The notes under the pieces are model-generated. The model had not been told where the DNA came from. It saw only the letters and a list, made by a program, of their open reading frames with translations, and did not search any database. DNA of 64,000 nucleotides from an uncultured SAR86 cluster bacterium (GTDB lineage: Bacteria; Pseudomonadota; Gammaproteobacteria; Magnimaribacterales; D2472). The DNA lies in the NCBI GenBank assembly GCA_902596165.1, contig CACJSU010000002.1:1-64000 (forward strand), written 5' to 3'. Each line of letters starts with the position of its first letter. Positions within the stretch are counted from its first letter, which is position 1. Of the stretch, positions 39,450-49,505 are shown one piece after another. The translations under genes and the position numbers were made by a program.

Positions 39450-40202
39450 TTAACGAAGATACGCCTGACCTCCATCAAGCATAATAGTCGATCCAGTGAT
39501 GTAATTCATTCCATCAGAAAGAATATGACAGACAGCCTCGCCAATATCATTTTTGCAGTCACCTACTCTACCCAAGGGTATAGTTTTAAGAAATTCATTA
39601 GCTTCATCAGGATACTCATTCATCCACCATTCCATCCCAGTGGACTTTGCAAGGGGCATTATGCAATTAACTAAAATATTGTCCTGACCCCACTCTACTG
39701 CAGCTGCCCTAGATAAGGATCGAATGGACTCTTTCACAGCTGCATAAGCTCCATAAGAATTTGAATCAGGTCGTAAAGCAGAAGAGCTCGCTAAATTAAT
39801 AACTTTTCCATCCCCTTTTAAATGAGGGTATGAAGCTTTCATAAAGCGGAATGTTGCCAACGGGCCAGAATTCCATCCATTGATAAAGGATTCGTCCGTT
39901 ACATCTAAAATATTTCCTAGAGGTACTTCTTGCGCATTATTTATTAAAATATTAAGAGACTTAAACTTTGAAATTGTGGCTTCAATTGAATTATTAATAG
40001 ATTCGTTATTTTTTACATCGCATTCAATTGCAATGGCTGATCCGCCTAGTCGGTTAATATCTTCGGCAACAGCTTCTACTTTAGAAAGGGTTCTTCCAAC
40101 TAAGCAGACGCTTGCTCCATATGATGCTAGAGCTCTTGCAATTCCTTCGCCAACCCCTTGACCGGATCCGGTAATTAAAGCTGTTTTATTTGAAAAATCC
40201 AT
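39450..40202 (-). CDS. SDR family oxidoreductase
   Basis: MDFSNKTALITGSGQGVGEGIARALASYGASV, YAAVKESIRSLSRAAAVEWG; ATG overlaps the upstream stop (TAATG). Confidence 0.9.
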   Translation of the reverse strand: MDFSNKTALITGSGQGVGEGIARALASYGASVCLVGRTLSKVEAVAEDINRLGGSAIAIECDVKNNESINNSIEATISKFKSLNILINNAQEVPLGNILDVTDESFINGWNSGPLATFRFMKASYPHLKGDGKVINLASSSALRPDSNSYGAYAAVKESIRSLSRAAAVEWGQDNILVNCIMPLAKSTGMEWWMNEYPDEANEFLKTIPLGRVGDCKNDIGEAVCHILSDGMNYITGSTIMLDGGQAYLR

Positions 40203-41911
40203 TAAAAATTTGAACCGGTAATATCTTTTGCAGCCAAATAACCAAAAGTCATCGCTGGGCCAAGTGTTGAACCAGGACCAGGATAAGTTGGCAACAATGC
40301 AGTAGAGCAATTTCCGCATGCATAAAGCCCTGGTATAGCTTTACCATCTTTGTTCAACACTCTGGCGTGTGTATCAATTACTAGACCGCCTGCTGTACCC
40401 ATTTCGCCTGGATACAAAACCATACAATAAAAAGGTCCTGTTTCTAATGGAGCAAGACATGGATTTGGTGTTACTGATGGATCGCCATAATATCTATCGT
40501 AAACACTATCGCCACGTTGAAGATCAAGATCTTTACCTGAGGCAGCATATTCATTAACTTTTGCCTGAGTTACCAAAAGCCCATCAACATTAATACCCGC
40601 CACTTCAGCTAGCTCTTCAAGGGTTTCTCCCTTGGATAAGAAAGTTGGGGTCCACCACTCTTTTGGCACAGCTGAATCAGGTTGCATCGATGCCTGCAGA
40701 AGTGGGCCACAAGGTCTATTTTTTCTAAATGTACTATCAAAAATCATGTAACAGGGAGCACAAGGATTTCCCTCAGCGTATTTATCAAACATATCATTTA
40801 CAAAGCTGACATAGTTTTGTGATTCATTGGAGAATCTTTCACCATTTTTATTGACAGTAAAATTTCCAGGCATTGATTTATCTACCATTGATAGCCAACC
40901 TTTGTCTTGCCCTGGCACCTTCATTACAGTAGACCACCAACCTGTATCCATTTGATGAGTATCAGCGCCTAATTTTAATGCAGCCTTTAATGCATCACCT
41001 GTATTATAAATATTAGCAGCACTCCACTCTATGTTTGTTGGCTTAGGCAAATATTGATCTCTCAAAGCTTGATCTTTTTCAAATCCTCCGGAAGCAAGAA
41101 TAACCCCCTTATTAGCCTTAATATTAATTTCAATATTGTTTTTTGAAGCCTTAATTCCGATCACCGAACCATTTTCGTCAATAAGATCCGTCATTGCAGT
41201 TTCTGTCCATAAATCCACGTTCCTATCCTTTAAAGATAAGATTAATCTTGCAACACCTGCATTGCCCATTGTTAATCGTCTGTCTTTCCAACCCCATTTA
41301 AGCCTCATTGGTAGATCTAAAATATATTTAGTAAATAGTTTTGCAAATAAAGATTTCCAGCCAGGCAAAGCCCCAAGTAATAGCTGACCCTCTACTTGGG
41401 TAAAATTCATATTTATTGGACCCATGGTAAAGGCAGTTTGTGGGTGCTGTTCTCTTAATTTACCCAGGTCATCTCCGAGATCAGTTCCCTTTATGGGCTC
41501 AGGCTCCATGGATCTATTTCCTGCCTTTCCTCCAGGATTATCTGGAAAATAATCTGGATAATGAGCTAAATTTCTATATTTAACTTGTGAATTTTCATGA
41601 AGATAATCAATCATTTTGGGGCCCTCAGAAAGATAAGTTTCAACTAGCTCATCTTTAATTTTTCCCTCAGGTGAAACGCTATTTATGTAGTCTCTTGCAT
41701 CTTGATCAGAGTCATCGACATTTTCAGCTTTTGCATACCTGTTATTAGGTATCCAGACACCTCCACCAGAGGTAGCCGAGGTTCCGCCAAATTGAGTACT
41801 TTTTTCTATAACTAATGTTTTTGCACCACCATCGTGGCTGCACAAAGCAGATGTTAAGGCTCCGTTACCAGAACCAATTACAACCACATCAAATTCATAA
41901 TCCCATTTCAT
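40202..41911 (-). CDS. FAD-dependent 3-ketosteroid delta-1-dehydrogenase-like protein
   Basis: FDVVVIGSGNGALTSALCSHDGGAKTLVIEKSTQFGGTSATSGGGVWIPNN; YPGPGSTLGPAMTFGYLAAKDI. Confidence 0.85.
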   Translation of the reverse strand: MKWDYEFDVVVIGSGNGALTSALCSHDGGAKTLVIEKSTQFGGTSATSGGGVWIPNNRYAKAENVDDSDQDARDYINSVSPEGKIKDELVETYLSEGPKMIDYLHENSQVKYRNLAHYPDYFPDNPGGKAGNRSMEPEPIKGTDLGDDLGKLREQHPQTAFTMGPINMNFTQVEGQLLLGALPGWKSLFAKLFTKYILDLPMRLKWGWKDRRLTMGNAGVARLILSLKDRNVDLWTETAMTDLIDENGSVIGIKASKNNIEINIKANKGVILASGGFEKDQALRDQYLPKPTNIEWSAANIYNTGDALKAALKLGADTHQMDTGWWSTVMKVPGQDKGWLSMVDKSMPGNFTVNKNGERFSNESQNYVSFVNDMFDKYAEGNPCAPCYMIFDSTFRKNRPCGPLLQASMQPDSAVPKEWWTPTFLSKGETLEELAEVAGINVDGLLVTQAKVNEYAASGKDLDLQRGDSVYDRYYGDPSVTPNPCLAPLETGPFYCMVLYPGEMGTAGGLVIDTHARVLNKDGKAIPGLYACGNCSTALLPTYPGPGSTLGPAMTFGYLAAKDITGSNF

Positions 41912-41933
41912 AATTTTTATTAATTTTTGTTAA

Positions 41934-41966
41934 ATTGTAACTAATTCACTATAACTCAATGGGTAT
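41934..41966 (-). promoter_or_regulatory. Candidate promoter with shared element ATACCCATTGA-N16-TACAAT
   Basis: Reverse strand ATACCCATTGA (41956-41966), 16-nt spacer, TACAAT (41934-41939). Confidence 0.5.
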
Positions 41967-42081
41967 TTTTTAAAAAATTGTTATATATATTTATTTTGAT
42001 TGACAAATTTTTACCAGTTGATACTCCCAAATTATTTTCATTAATGTCTATAATCAAGTTTTATAAAAAATGAATTACTAA

Positions 42082-43212
42082 ATGAAAACTGATATTTGTA
42101 AAAAACTTGGTATTGAATATCCTATTTTTGCTTTTACTCACTGCAGGGATGTTGTTGTTGCAGTTAGTAAAGCTGGTGGAATCGGCGTGCTTGGTGCTGT
42201 GGGTTATTCACCTGAACAATTGAAAGAAGAGCTTGATTGGATCGATAAGCATATTGGAGATTATCCGTATGGCGTTGATACAGTAATTCCACAAAAATAT
42301 GAAGGTATGGATGAGAAAGATCCCGAGCAATTATTAGAATCATTGCAAAAAATGATACCCGATGGACATAGAGAATTTGTTGATGCTCTTTTAACAGATA
42401 ATGGCGTTCCAGAAGCACCAGAATCTAATGGACCCAAAGGTGGGCTCTTGGGCTGGACAGAGGCAACCGCTGAACCTCAAATAGAAGAGGCTTTAAAACA
42501 TCCAAATGTAAAATTAATAGCAAATGCTTTGGGTACACCTCCTGCTGATATGATTAAAAAAATTCAAGATAAAGGCGTTTTGATTGGTGCATTATGTGGA
42601 AAAATCAAACAGGCAGTTGCACATAAAGAGGCAGGCCTTGATTTCATCATTGCACAAGGTGGTGAAGGTGGAGGACATACTGGTGAGATAGGAAGTATAG
42701 TTTTGTGGCCTCAAATTGTTGATGCTGTTGATGGGCTACCAGTTCTAGCTGCAGGTGGAATCGGGAATGGTCGTCAAATGGCTGCAGCTATGTCTACAGG
42801 AGCTCAAGGAGTATGGTGTGGTTCATTATGGCTAGCTGTTGAAGAGGCAGCAGCTCAACCAGCAGAAAAAGATTCATATTTAAATGCAACCAGTGAAGAC
42901 ACAATTAGAAGCAGAGCTTGGACAGGCAAACCTGCAAGAATGCTAAAAAATAAATGGACAGAAGCATGGGAAAATCCTGACAATCCTGATCCATTACCAA
43001 TGCCATTACAAGGGATGATTACTTTTGATGCAATGAGACGAACTTCTATCTATGCTGGCTCAGGTAATACACAGGATGTTTCCTTTAACGCTGCTGGCCA
43101 AGTTATTGGCCAAGTAAAACAAATTGAGTCAGTAAAAGATGTGATCTATAGAATTATCAATGAATATCTTGATTCAGTTGAGCGACTAAACTCTTTGTTA
43201 CCAGAAGAATAA
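42082..43212 (+). CDS. Nitronate monooxygenase / 2-nitropropane dioxygenase-like flavoprotein
   Basis: GIEYPIFAFTHCRDVVVAVSKAGGIGVLGAVGYSPEQL; IIAQGGEGGGHTGEIGS; PVLAAGGIGNGRQMAAAMSTGAQGVWCGSLWL. Confidence 0.88.
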   Translation: MKTDICKKLGIEYPIFAFTHCRDVVVAVSKAGGIGVLGAVGYSPEQLKEELDWIDKHIGDYPYGVDTVIPQKYEGMDEKDPEQLLESLQKMIPDGHREFVDALLTDNGVPEAPESNGPKGGLLGWTEATAEPQIEEALKHPNVKLIANALGTPPADMIKKIQDKGVLIGALCGKIKQAVAHKEAGLDFIIAQGGEGGGHTGEIGSIVLWPQIVDAVDGLPVLAAGGIGNGRQMAAAMSTGAQGVWCGSLWLAVEEAAAQPAEKDSYLNATSEDTIRSRAWTGKPARMLKNKWTEAWENPDNPDPLPMPLQGMITFDAMRRTSIYAGSGNTQDVSFNAAGQVIGQVKQIESVKDVIYRIINEYLDSVERLNSLLPEE

Positions 43213-43221
43213 ATTTTATCA

Positions 43222-43404
43222 ATGCTTGAAACTCTGTTTTCTGAGTTAAAAGACCTACTTTGGGGTCTTGGGATAGTGTCTTTTGCTATAGTTGGATTGC
43301 TGATGTTGCCTAAAAAACTCTCAAATCAACTTGGTCAGCACCCTTTTATTTTAACAATCATGTTTTTTTTAATACTCTATGCAGTCATAAGGGTTTTTAA
43401 TTAG
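43222..43404 (+). CDS. Small hypothetical membrane protein
   Basis: 60 aa with two hydrophobic segments; directly downstream of the preceding gene. Confidence 0.5.
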   Translation: MLETLFSELKDLLWGLGIVSFAIVGLLMLPKKLSNQLGQHPFILTIMFFLILYAVIRVFN

Positions 43405-44702
43405 CTGCTTGAGTTGAAATCTGAAGAGAAGTCCTGAACTAAGTTAACAAATGCTTTCACTCCGTTAGTTAAAGCAGAATCATCAACATAAAAGTATGGT
43501 GAATGATTTGTTGGACTGTCTTCAACTCCTGGTGCATTAACCCCAAGAAAAAAGAATAGTCCTGGAACTTGTTGAGCAAAAAATGAAAAGTCCTCTGCAC
43601 CAGTCCGAGGAACTCTTGCCTCATAAAAATCTCCATTTGTAGCTTCAATTAGAGAGGAGGAATATTTTTTTGCTAGCTCTTCATCGTTAACAGTCACTGG
43701 ATAGCCTCCATAAACTTTAAATTCGGTAGTAGCCTTAGCATGATGGGCAGCAGCTACGTTTTCAGCAATTAGCTTTATCTCATCTCGAATTTGATCAGCA
43801 TAGGAATCTTTAAATGTTCTTATGGTTCCTTCTAGCATAGCTGTTGAAGGTATTATGTTATTTCTTGTTCCTGCTTTCATAATTCCAACCGTTACAACTG
43901 CCTGACTATCTAAAAGGTTCAACCTTCTACTTACAATGGTTTGTAAAGTTGTAGCTATGTCAGATGCCGCTATTATTGGATCAACTCCACTCCAAGGCCT
44001 TGACCCATGAGTTTGCTTGCCTTGGACAGTTATTCTAAAAGCTTCAGCTGAAGCCATTATTGGTCCAGGTTTTGTCCAAATTTGACCATTTTTAAAATTA
44101 GACACGTGCAATCCAAAAATTGCATCTGGCTTCTCAATTTCAAAGAGGCCTTCTTTAAGCATTAACTCAGCGCCGCCCTCCTCACCCTCAGGTGCGCCCT
44201 CTTCAGCTGGTTGAAAAATTAGCAAAATATCACCATTTAACTTATCAGTATTCCTAGAAAGAAAACTTGCAACTCCAAGAAGTACTGCTATGTGAGCGTC
44301 ATGACCGCATGCATGCATGACTCCAACTTCATTTCCCTGGTATGTAGTTTTAACTTTTGAAGAAAATGGCAGATTAAGTTTTTCAGTTACTGGCAGTCCA
44401 TCAATATCAGCTCTAAGTGCAATTAAGGGACCTGGATTTTGACCTCTAATAAATGCAGTAACTCCTGTGATACCAAATTCTGTATTAGGCTCAAGACCCA
44501 TCTCAGTTAATGCCTCAACTATAGATTCCTGAGTTTTATATTCTCTGTTAGAGAGTTCGGGATACTGATGAAAATGATGCCTCCAATCAGTAACCTTTGT
44601 CATAACCCCTTGTATGTCTCTATCCAATTGAGTTTTTAGGTCATCTGCAGAAATTGGATTTGTAAGTAAAATTAAAAAAAAGAATTGGATAAAATTTTTC
44701 AT
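43401..44702 (-). CDS. Exported M20D-type amidohydrolase/peptidase
   Basis: Signal peptide MKNFIQFFFLILLTNPISA; LRADIDGLPVTE, VGVMHACGHDAHIAVLLG, FQPAEEG. Confidence 0.92.
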   Translation of the reverse strand: MKNFIQFFFLILLTNPISADDLKTQLDRDIQGVMTKVTDWRHHFHQYPELSNREYKTQESIVEALTEMGLEPNTEFGITGVTAFIRGQNPGPLIALRADIDGLPVTEKLNLPFSSKVKTTYQGNEVGVMHACGHDAHIAVLLGVASFLSRNTDKLNGDILLIFQPAEEGAPEGEEGGAELMLKEGLFEIEKPDAIFGLHVSNFKNGQIWTKPGPIMASAEAFRITVQGKQTHGSRPWSGVDPIIAASDIATTLQTIVSRRLNLLDSQAVVTVGIMKAGTRNNIIPSTAMLEGTIRTFKDSYADQIRDEIKLIAENVAAAHHAKATTEFKVYGGYPVTVNDEELAKKYSSSLIEATNGDFYEARVPRTGAEDFSFFAQQVPGLFFFLGVNAPGVEDSPTNHSPYFYVDDSALTNGVKAFVNLVQDFSSDFNSSS

Positions 44703-44705
44703 CGC

Positions 44706-45584
44706 TTAGCCCCTTTTAAAAATGTTTATAAAAATTGCTGGGGTAGAATCCATATATTCCTTAAAATCTGGGCGTCTTTCTAATGAACGTTTATCCATCA
44801 TTGCAACTGATGCAATAGCAATTAAAGCATACATAATTAAAGAACCTATCAAAAGCCATGCAAACGAATAATTAGCTGCCAAAGCAAAGACAAAAAGGCT
44901 AAACCAAAACAATATTTCACCAAAGTAGTTTGGATGACGTGAGTAATACCACAAGCCTGATTTCATAGTTCTAGGTTCAGAAAGATTTTTTCTAAAATTA
45001 TACATTTGCTGATCAGAGACAATTTGAATGATGACTGCAGCTACAGCCAAAAAAGTTGCAAATATATCTAAATTGTTTAATTCGTTACCAGAGTAAGCAA
45101 GAGCATAAATCATTGGGAGTAATGCCATATAAACACAAAGCGTTGGAATAAGATGTATAGAACCAAAATCGACTATGAAGTATTGAAATTTATTCTTTGT
45201 TTTCCCTTTCATCATTATGTATCGCCAATCTTCATGTGAGAAACCTTCCCATGATCTTATCCAGTTATAGGTTAATCGGATAGCCCATAACAATAAGCAT
45301 GCATGCATTAAAAATGCCCTTTGAACATCACCTGCTGCAGAGATATCTGCCCAACACATGATTGTTAAGACAACGGGAATAACTGACCAAAAAGCATCGT
45401 ACCAGCTAGAATTATTGAAAATTACACTTAAAAAATATATAAAAATTGTAGCCTCAATGTGGCAAATAAGTACTTTGAATATTAAAGATGATTCAGAAAA
45501 AAGGTTCCAAGTAAACTGCATGGAATAAATGCATGCTACGTACCCAGCTAAAATAACTAATAGATGTAAAAATTTTGTTTTCAT
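44706..45584 (-). CDS. DUF1295 / steroid 5-alpha-reductase-like membrane protein
   Basis: Polytopic; MKSGLWYYSRHPNYFGEILFWFSLFVFAL; overlaps the fbiC stop by 4 bp. Confidence 0.85.
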   Translation of the reverse strand: MKTKFLHLLVILAGYVACIYSMQFTWNLFSESSLIFKVLICHIEATIFIYFLSVIFNNSSWYDAFWSVIPVVLTIMCWADISAAGDVQRAFLMHACLLLWAIRLTYNWIRSWEGFSHEDWRYIMMKGKTKNKFQYFIVDFGSIHLIPTLCVYMALLPMIYALAYSGNELNNLDIFATFLAVAAVIIQIVSDQQMYNFRKNLSEPRTMKSGLWYYSRHPNYFGEILFWFSLFVFALAANYSFAWLLIGSLIMYALIAIASVAMMDKRSLERRPDFKEYMDSTPAIFINIFKRG

Positions 45585-47998
45585 GTGATGTTAATTAATT
45601 TTTTAGGTTGATGATAATCATTTTTAATAGGAATGAGAGGAATAGATTGTAAAGTAATTAAGTCTCGAAGATTATTGTTTAATGAATCGTACAATGTATT
45701 TCTTTGCTGTAAATTTAATTTTAATTCATCGGCAATTCCTATTACCTCTTCAAGTCTAAGTTCTTGACCAAAAGAAGCGCCAGCAGATCTTGTAATAGAT
45801 TCATTCATCAACACTCCTCCGATATCATTAATTCCAGAAGTTAATAGGAATTTGAGCCCGGCAAGACCCATTTTAACCCAAGAACCCTGAATATTATTGA
45901 TCTGACCTTGGAAAAGAATTCTGGCAACGGAATGAACCAAAATTGTTTCTTTAAAAGTAGGGCCTGGTCTGGCTTGACCCCGCCTAAATATAGGAGCCTC
46001 ATCTGCAACAAATGGCAAAGGTACAAATTCAGTTATACCATTTGTTTTTTGTTGAAGATTTAAAAGCTTCAATAAATGATGAGCAACATGAGAATTTCTC
46101 TCCACATGTCCAAACATCATGGTAGATGTTGTAGGCAATCCTACAGAGTGAGAAGTTTCAATGATGTTAATCCATTGCTTGGAGGTAAGTTTATCAGGGC
46201 AAATAATTGCTCTTATTTCATCATGCAAAATTTCTGCTGCCGTTCCTGGAAGTGAGTTCAAACCTGCTTTTTTTAACTCTACAAGAAACTCTTTAACAGA
46301 AATATTTAATGTTTTTCTACCGTGATCAATTTCTAAAGGAGAAAAGGCATGAATATGAATTGATGATGAGGCTGATCTAATTGCCCTAACAATATCAAGG
46401 TAAGTTTCACCAGAATATTTTGGATGTATTCCGCCTTGTAAACAGACTTCCGTAGCACCCCTTTCGATGGCTTCATTTGTTCTTCGGATAATCTCTTCGT
46501 GAGAAATATTATATGGCTTACCTCTTAAGTCATCATGACCCCTGCCTTTAGAAAAAGCACAAAAATTGCACTTGAAAGAACATATATTTGTGTAGTTAAT
46601 ATTTCTGTTAACTACAAAAGTAATATCTGATCCATGAAGTTGTAATTTAAGATCATTGGCATAATCAGTAACATATTTAAAATCATTATCAGATGTCTCT
46701 AATAGATACTGGATATTCTCAATAGATGGATTATTTTCAACATCTTTAATTGACTGTCGAATATTAGAAGTAAAAACAGCTTCTGGATATGAAGGTATTT
46801 TATTGCTGATTCCTGATCTCCAAAGATCAGACCGAATAAAAGATTGAGAATCAGTTATTTGAAGAAGTTTAGAAGATATTCTAGGCGTTGAAAAAGACTT
46901 AAGATCAGTAAAATACTTTGGATACAAAGTTGCTCTTGGTTTTAAAGTTTGTTTTGACCTTGAGATTATTTTATTAAGCTTGGCTATTTCAGGCCATGGC
47001 GCTTCAGGATTTACATAATCCTTTGTAACTGGAGATATTCCACCAAAATCATTAATTCCAGACTGAGCTAATTGATTAATGTGATCTGAATTTAGATTTG
47101 GTGGGACCTGAAGACTAACGTCACCAGGTAAGATCAATCTAGCCATCGCAATAGTCCACATAAGCTCATCAAATGATGGTTCGCTAGCATTTGCCATCAA
47201 TGTATTAGGCTTTGCTCTAAAATTCTGCACAATGACTTCTTGAATATGATTATGTGCAAAATGCAATTCAGCTATTTTGTGCAATGACTCTAATCGCTCC
47301 AACCTTGTTTCACCAATTCCAATTAATATGCCAGTTGTAAAAGGAACCTTTTGTCTTCCAGCTTCCTCCAATGTCTTCATTCTAAATATAGGATCTTTAT
47401 CTGGAGATCCGAAGTGCGGCTGACCCCTTTCAGTTAATCGAGATGACAAAGACTCAACCATTAATCCCATAGAGCCACTTAGGGGTTTAAGTTGAGTAAT
47501 TTCATTAGATGTTAGGCAACCAGGATTTAAATGAGGAATCAAAGATGTCTCATTTAATACAGCATCAGCGCATGCAGCCAAATAATCATTTGTTGTCTTG
47601 AAACCATTTAAAGACAGCCAATCTCTAGCAGTCTTATATCTTAATTCAGGCTTATCACCAAGTGTAAATAATGCTTCATGACAGCCATTAGCCTCGCCCT
47701 CTTTAGCAATTGAGATAACTTGATCAATTGATAAATATGGAGATTTGACCTTCTTAGGCGTTTTAGCAAATGTACAGTAATGACAAACATCCCGACATAA
47801 AAATGTTAAAGGAATAAAAACCTTTGGTGAATAGGTTAATAGATCTTTAAAATACGTTTTTTTCTTCTCATAGGATGCTTTGATTAAGTCATCAGATAAA
47901 CAAATATTAGCTAAGGAGCTTAATTCAGAAAATTCAATTGATTCCGAAGTAATTAGTTGCTCTAAAGCTTGGTTTGACTGTTCTTGAATTTTCAACAA
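45581..47998 (-). CDS. fbiC: F0 synthase, fused CofG-CofH (FbiC-type)
   Basis: 805 aa with two radical-SAM domains: CRDVCHYCTFA (CofG) and YTNICSFKCNFCAFSKG (CofH); probable TTG start. Confidence 0.95.
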   Translation of the reverse strand: MLKIQEQSNQALEQLITSESIEFSELSSLANICLSDDLIKASYEKKKTYFKDLLTYSPKVFIPLTFLCRDVCHYCTFAKTPKKVKSPYLSIDQVISIAKEGEANGCHEALFTLGDKPELRYKTARDWLSLNGFKTTNDYLAACADAVLNETSLIPHLNPGCLTSNEITQLKPLSGSMGLMVESLSSRLTERGQPHFGSPDKDPIFRMKTLEEAGRQKVPFTTGILIGIGETRLERLESLHKIAELHFAHNHIQEVIVQNFRAKPNTLMANASEPSFDELMWTIAMARLILPGDVSLQVPPNLNSDHINQLAQSGINDFGGISPVTKDYVNPEAPWPEIAKLNKIISRSKQTLKPRATLYPKYFTDLKSFSTPRISSKLLQITDSQSFIRSDLWRSGISNKIPSYPEAVFTSNIRQSIKDVENNPSIENIQYLLETSDNDFKYVTDYANDLKLQLHGSDITFVVNRNINYTNICSFKCNFCAFSKGRGHDDLRGKPYNISHEEIIRRTNEAIERGATEVCLQGGIHPKYSGETYLDIVRAIRSASSSIHIHAFSPLEIDHGRKTLNISVKEFLVELKKAGLNSLPGTAAEILHDEIRAIICPDKLTSKQWINIIETSHSVGLPTTSTMMFGHVERNSHVAHHLLKLLNLQQKTNGITEFVPLPFVADEAPIFRRGQARPGPTFKETILVHSVARILFQGQINNIQGSWVKMGLAGLKFLLTSGINDIGGVLMNESITRSAGASFGQELRLEEVIGIADELKLNLQQRNTLYDSLNNNLRDLITLQSIPLIPIKNDYHQPKKLINIT

Positions 47999-47999
47999 T

Positions 48000-48575
48000 T
48001 TAACTATTAATATATTTAATTAGTTTGAAGTAATCTTCCTCGGAGTCAAGGTCATCTTGAATGCTTTCAATGGAAATATTTTGATAATCTATATCATTAT
48101 TTTGAAATTCATTCACAAAAAGATTATAGCTATCTATACCAAATTTTAGATTAAAAGTTATTGATGAGTTGAACATCAAGCAATTTGTTCCTTGTGTGAA
48201 AAAATCAGAAATAATACTGACTTTTTTTATATCAAAAGTTTTTGCAAGCTCATGAAGATCTTTTTCATTAATTTTAGGAAGATCAGCATGCATGATTAAA
48301 ATAATGCCATTAGTAGAGTGCAAATTTATAGCCTCATTCAAACCATCATTCAATGAAGAATTTGTAAAATATGAAGTTGAATGATTTAAATTTAGATTGC
48401 TATCATTTGTAACAACTGTTATCGAATCGCAGATTTCTGAATTATGCAAAGTAGTTATTGTTTTTTTTGCCATTGAAGCAGCTAACATTTCTCGTTCAGA
48501 TGAACTAATAATATTTGACAGTCGGTTCTTTGAAGATGAAAACTTTTTTATTGGGATGAATGCAGAGACATTCAT
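48000..48575 (-). CDS. cofC: 2-phospholactate (or PEP/3-phosphoglycerate) guanylyltransferase CofC
   Basis: 191 aa; FIPIKKFSSSKNRLSNIISSSERE, IILIMHADLPKI; between cofD and fbiC. Confidence 0.88.
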   Translation of the reverse strand: MNVSAFIPIKKFSSSKNRLSNIISSSEREMLAASMAKKTITTLHNSEICDSITVVTNDSNLNLNHSTSYFTNSSLNDGLNEAINLHSTNGIILIMHADLPKINEKDLHELAKTFDIKKVSIISDFFTQGTNCLMFNSSITFNLKFGIDSYNLFVNEFQNNDIDYQNISIESIQDDLDSEEDYFKLIKYINS

Positions 48576-49505
48576 TTATTTAGATTCAAGTTCATGAATT
48601 ATTGCCTCGGCAAGTGCATTTTTGTTATCAATAGTATTCATGATTAAATCTGCAATATGCACTTCATAACCAAGATCATTTAATTTGTTGGATTCGTCTA
48701 AATCAGATGAATCTATAAATATTCTTTTAGAATAACTTTTATAAAACTTACCAATAGTTTTAACGTCCACTTCTTGGCCAAGCTCTTGCATCATTTTGGC
48801 AGTTGGACCTTTTAATGACTGAGCATTAACTATTGGACTTATAACAGTAACTTTTTCTGAATAATCATGTAAATAATTTTTTAATGAAGATAATTGAAGC
48901 ATTGGGTTGATGCTTACATAAGGGTTTGATGGACATATAATAATTTCATCATAAGTTGATAAATCTAAATCTTCATTAAAACCAGCCTTATCCAGTCCCT
49001 TGAACACGAAGTCAGCTACAGGTGGTTCGCATTTCAATTTTACAAAATATTCTTGAAATGAAAGTAATCTATTTTTTGTTTGTATATAAGTTTCAACAGG
49101 TTGGTTGCTCATTGGAAAGATATTTTTCGGTAGGTTAAATGACTCACATAAAGTTTGAGTGGCTTGAGTAAGTGATTGACCATTATTTATTAAATACGTT
49201 CTTTGAATATGGGTAGCTAAATCTTTATCTCCAAGTTGAAACCATGTTTCTCCTCCCATTTCAGACAAAGCTGAAAGCATATTCCATGATTCATCTTTTC
49301 TACCCCAGCCCTTTGATGTATCTGATTCCCCCGCAAGGGTATACATCACAGTATCAAGATCGGGACAGATTTTTAATCCATAATGAGTGAAATCATCTCC
49401 GGTATTAACAGCAATAGTTAATTTTTTTGGATCAATTGAATTTTTAAAACCCAATGCAAGCTTAGCTCCCCCTACTCCTCCACATAATAAAAGATAATTT
49501 TTCAT
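48576..49505 (-). CDS. cofD: 2-phospho-L-lactate transferase CofD
   Basis: LLCGGVGGAKLALGF, VNTGDDFTHYGLKICPDLDTVMYTLAG, ICPSNPYVSINPML. Confidence 0.95.
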   Translation of the reverse strand: MKNYLLLCGGVGGAKLALGFKNSIDPKKLTIAVNTGDDFTHYGLKICPDLDTVMYTLAGESDTSKGWGRKDESWNMLSALSEMGGETWFQLGDKDLATHIQRTYLINNGQSLTQATQTLCESFNLPKNIFPMSNQPVETYIQTKNRLLSFQEYFVKLKCEPPVADFVFKGLDKAGFNEDLDLSTYDEIIICPSNPYVSINPMLQLSSLKNYLHDYSEKVTVISPIVNAQSLKGPTAKMMQELGQEVDVKTIGKFYKSYSKRIFIDSSDLDESNKLNDLGYEVHIADLIMNTIDNKNALAEAIIHELESK

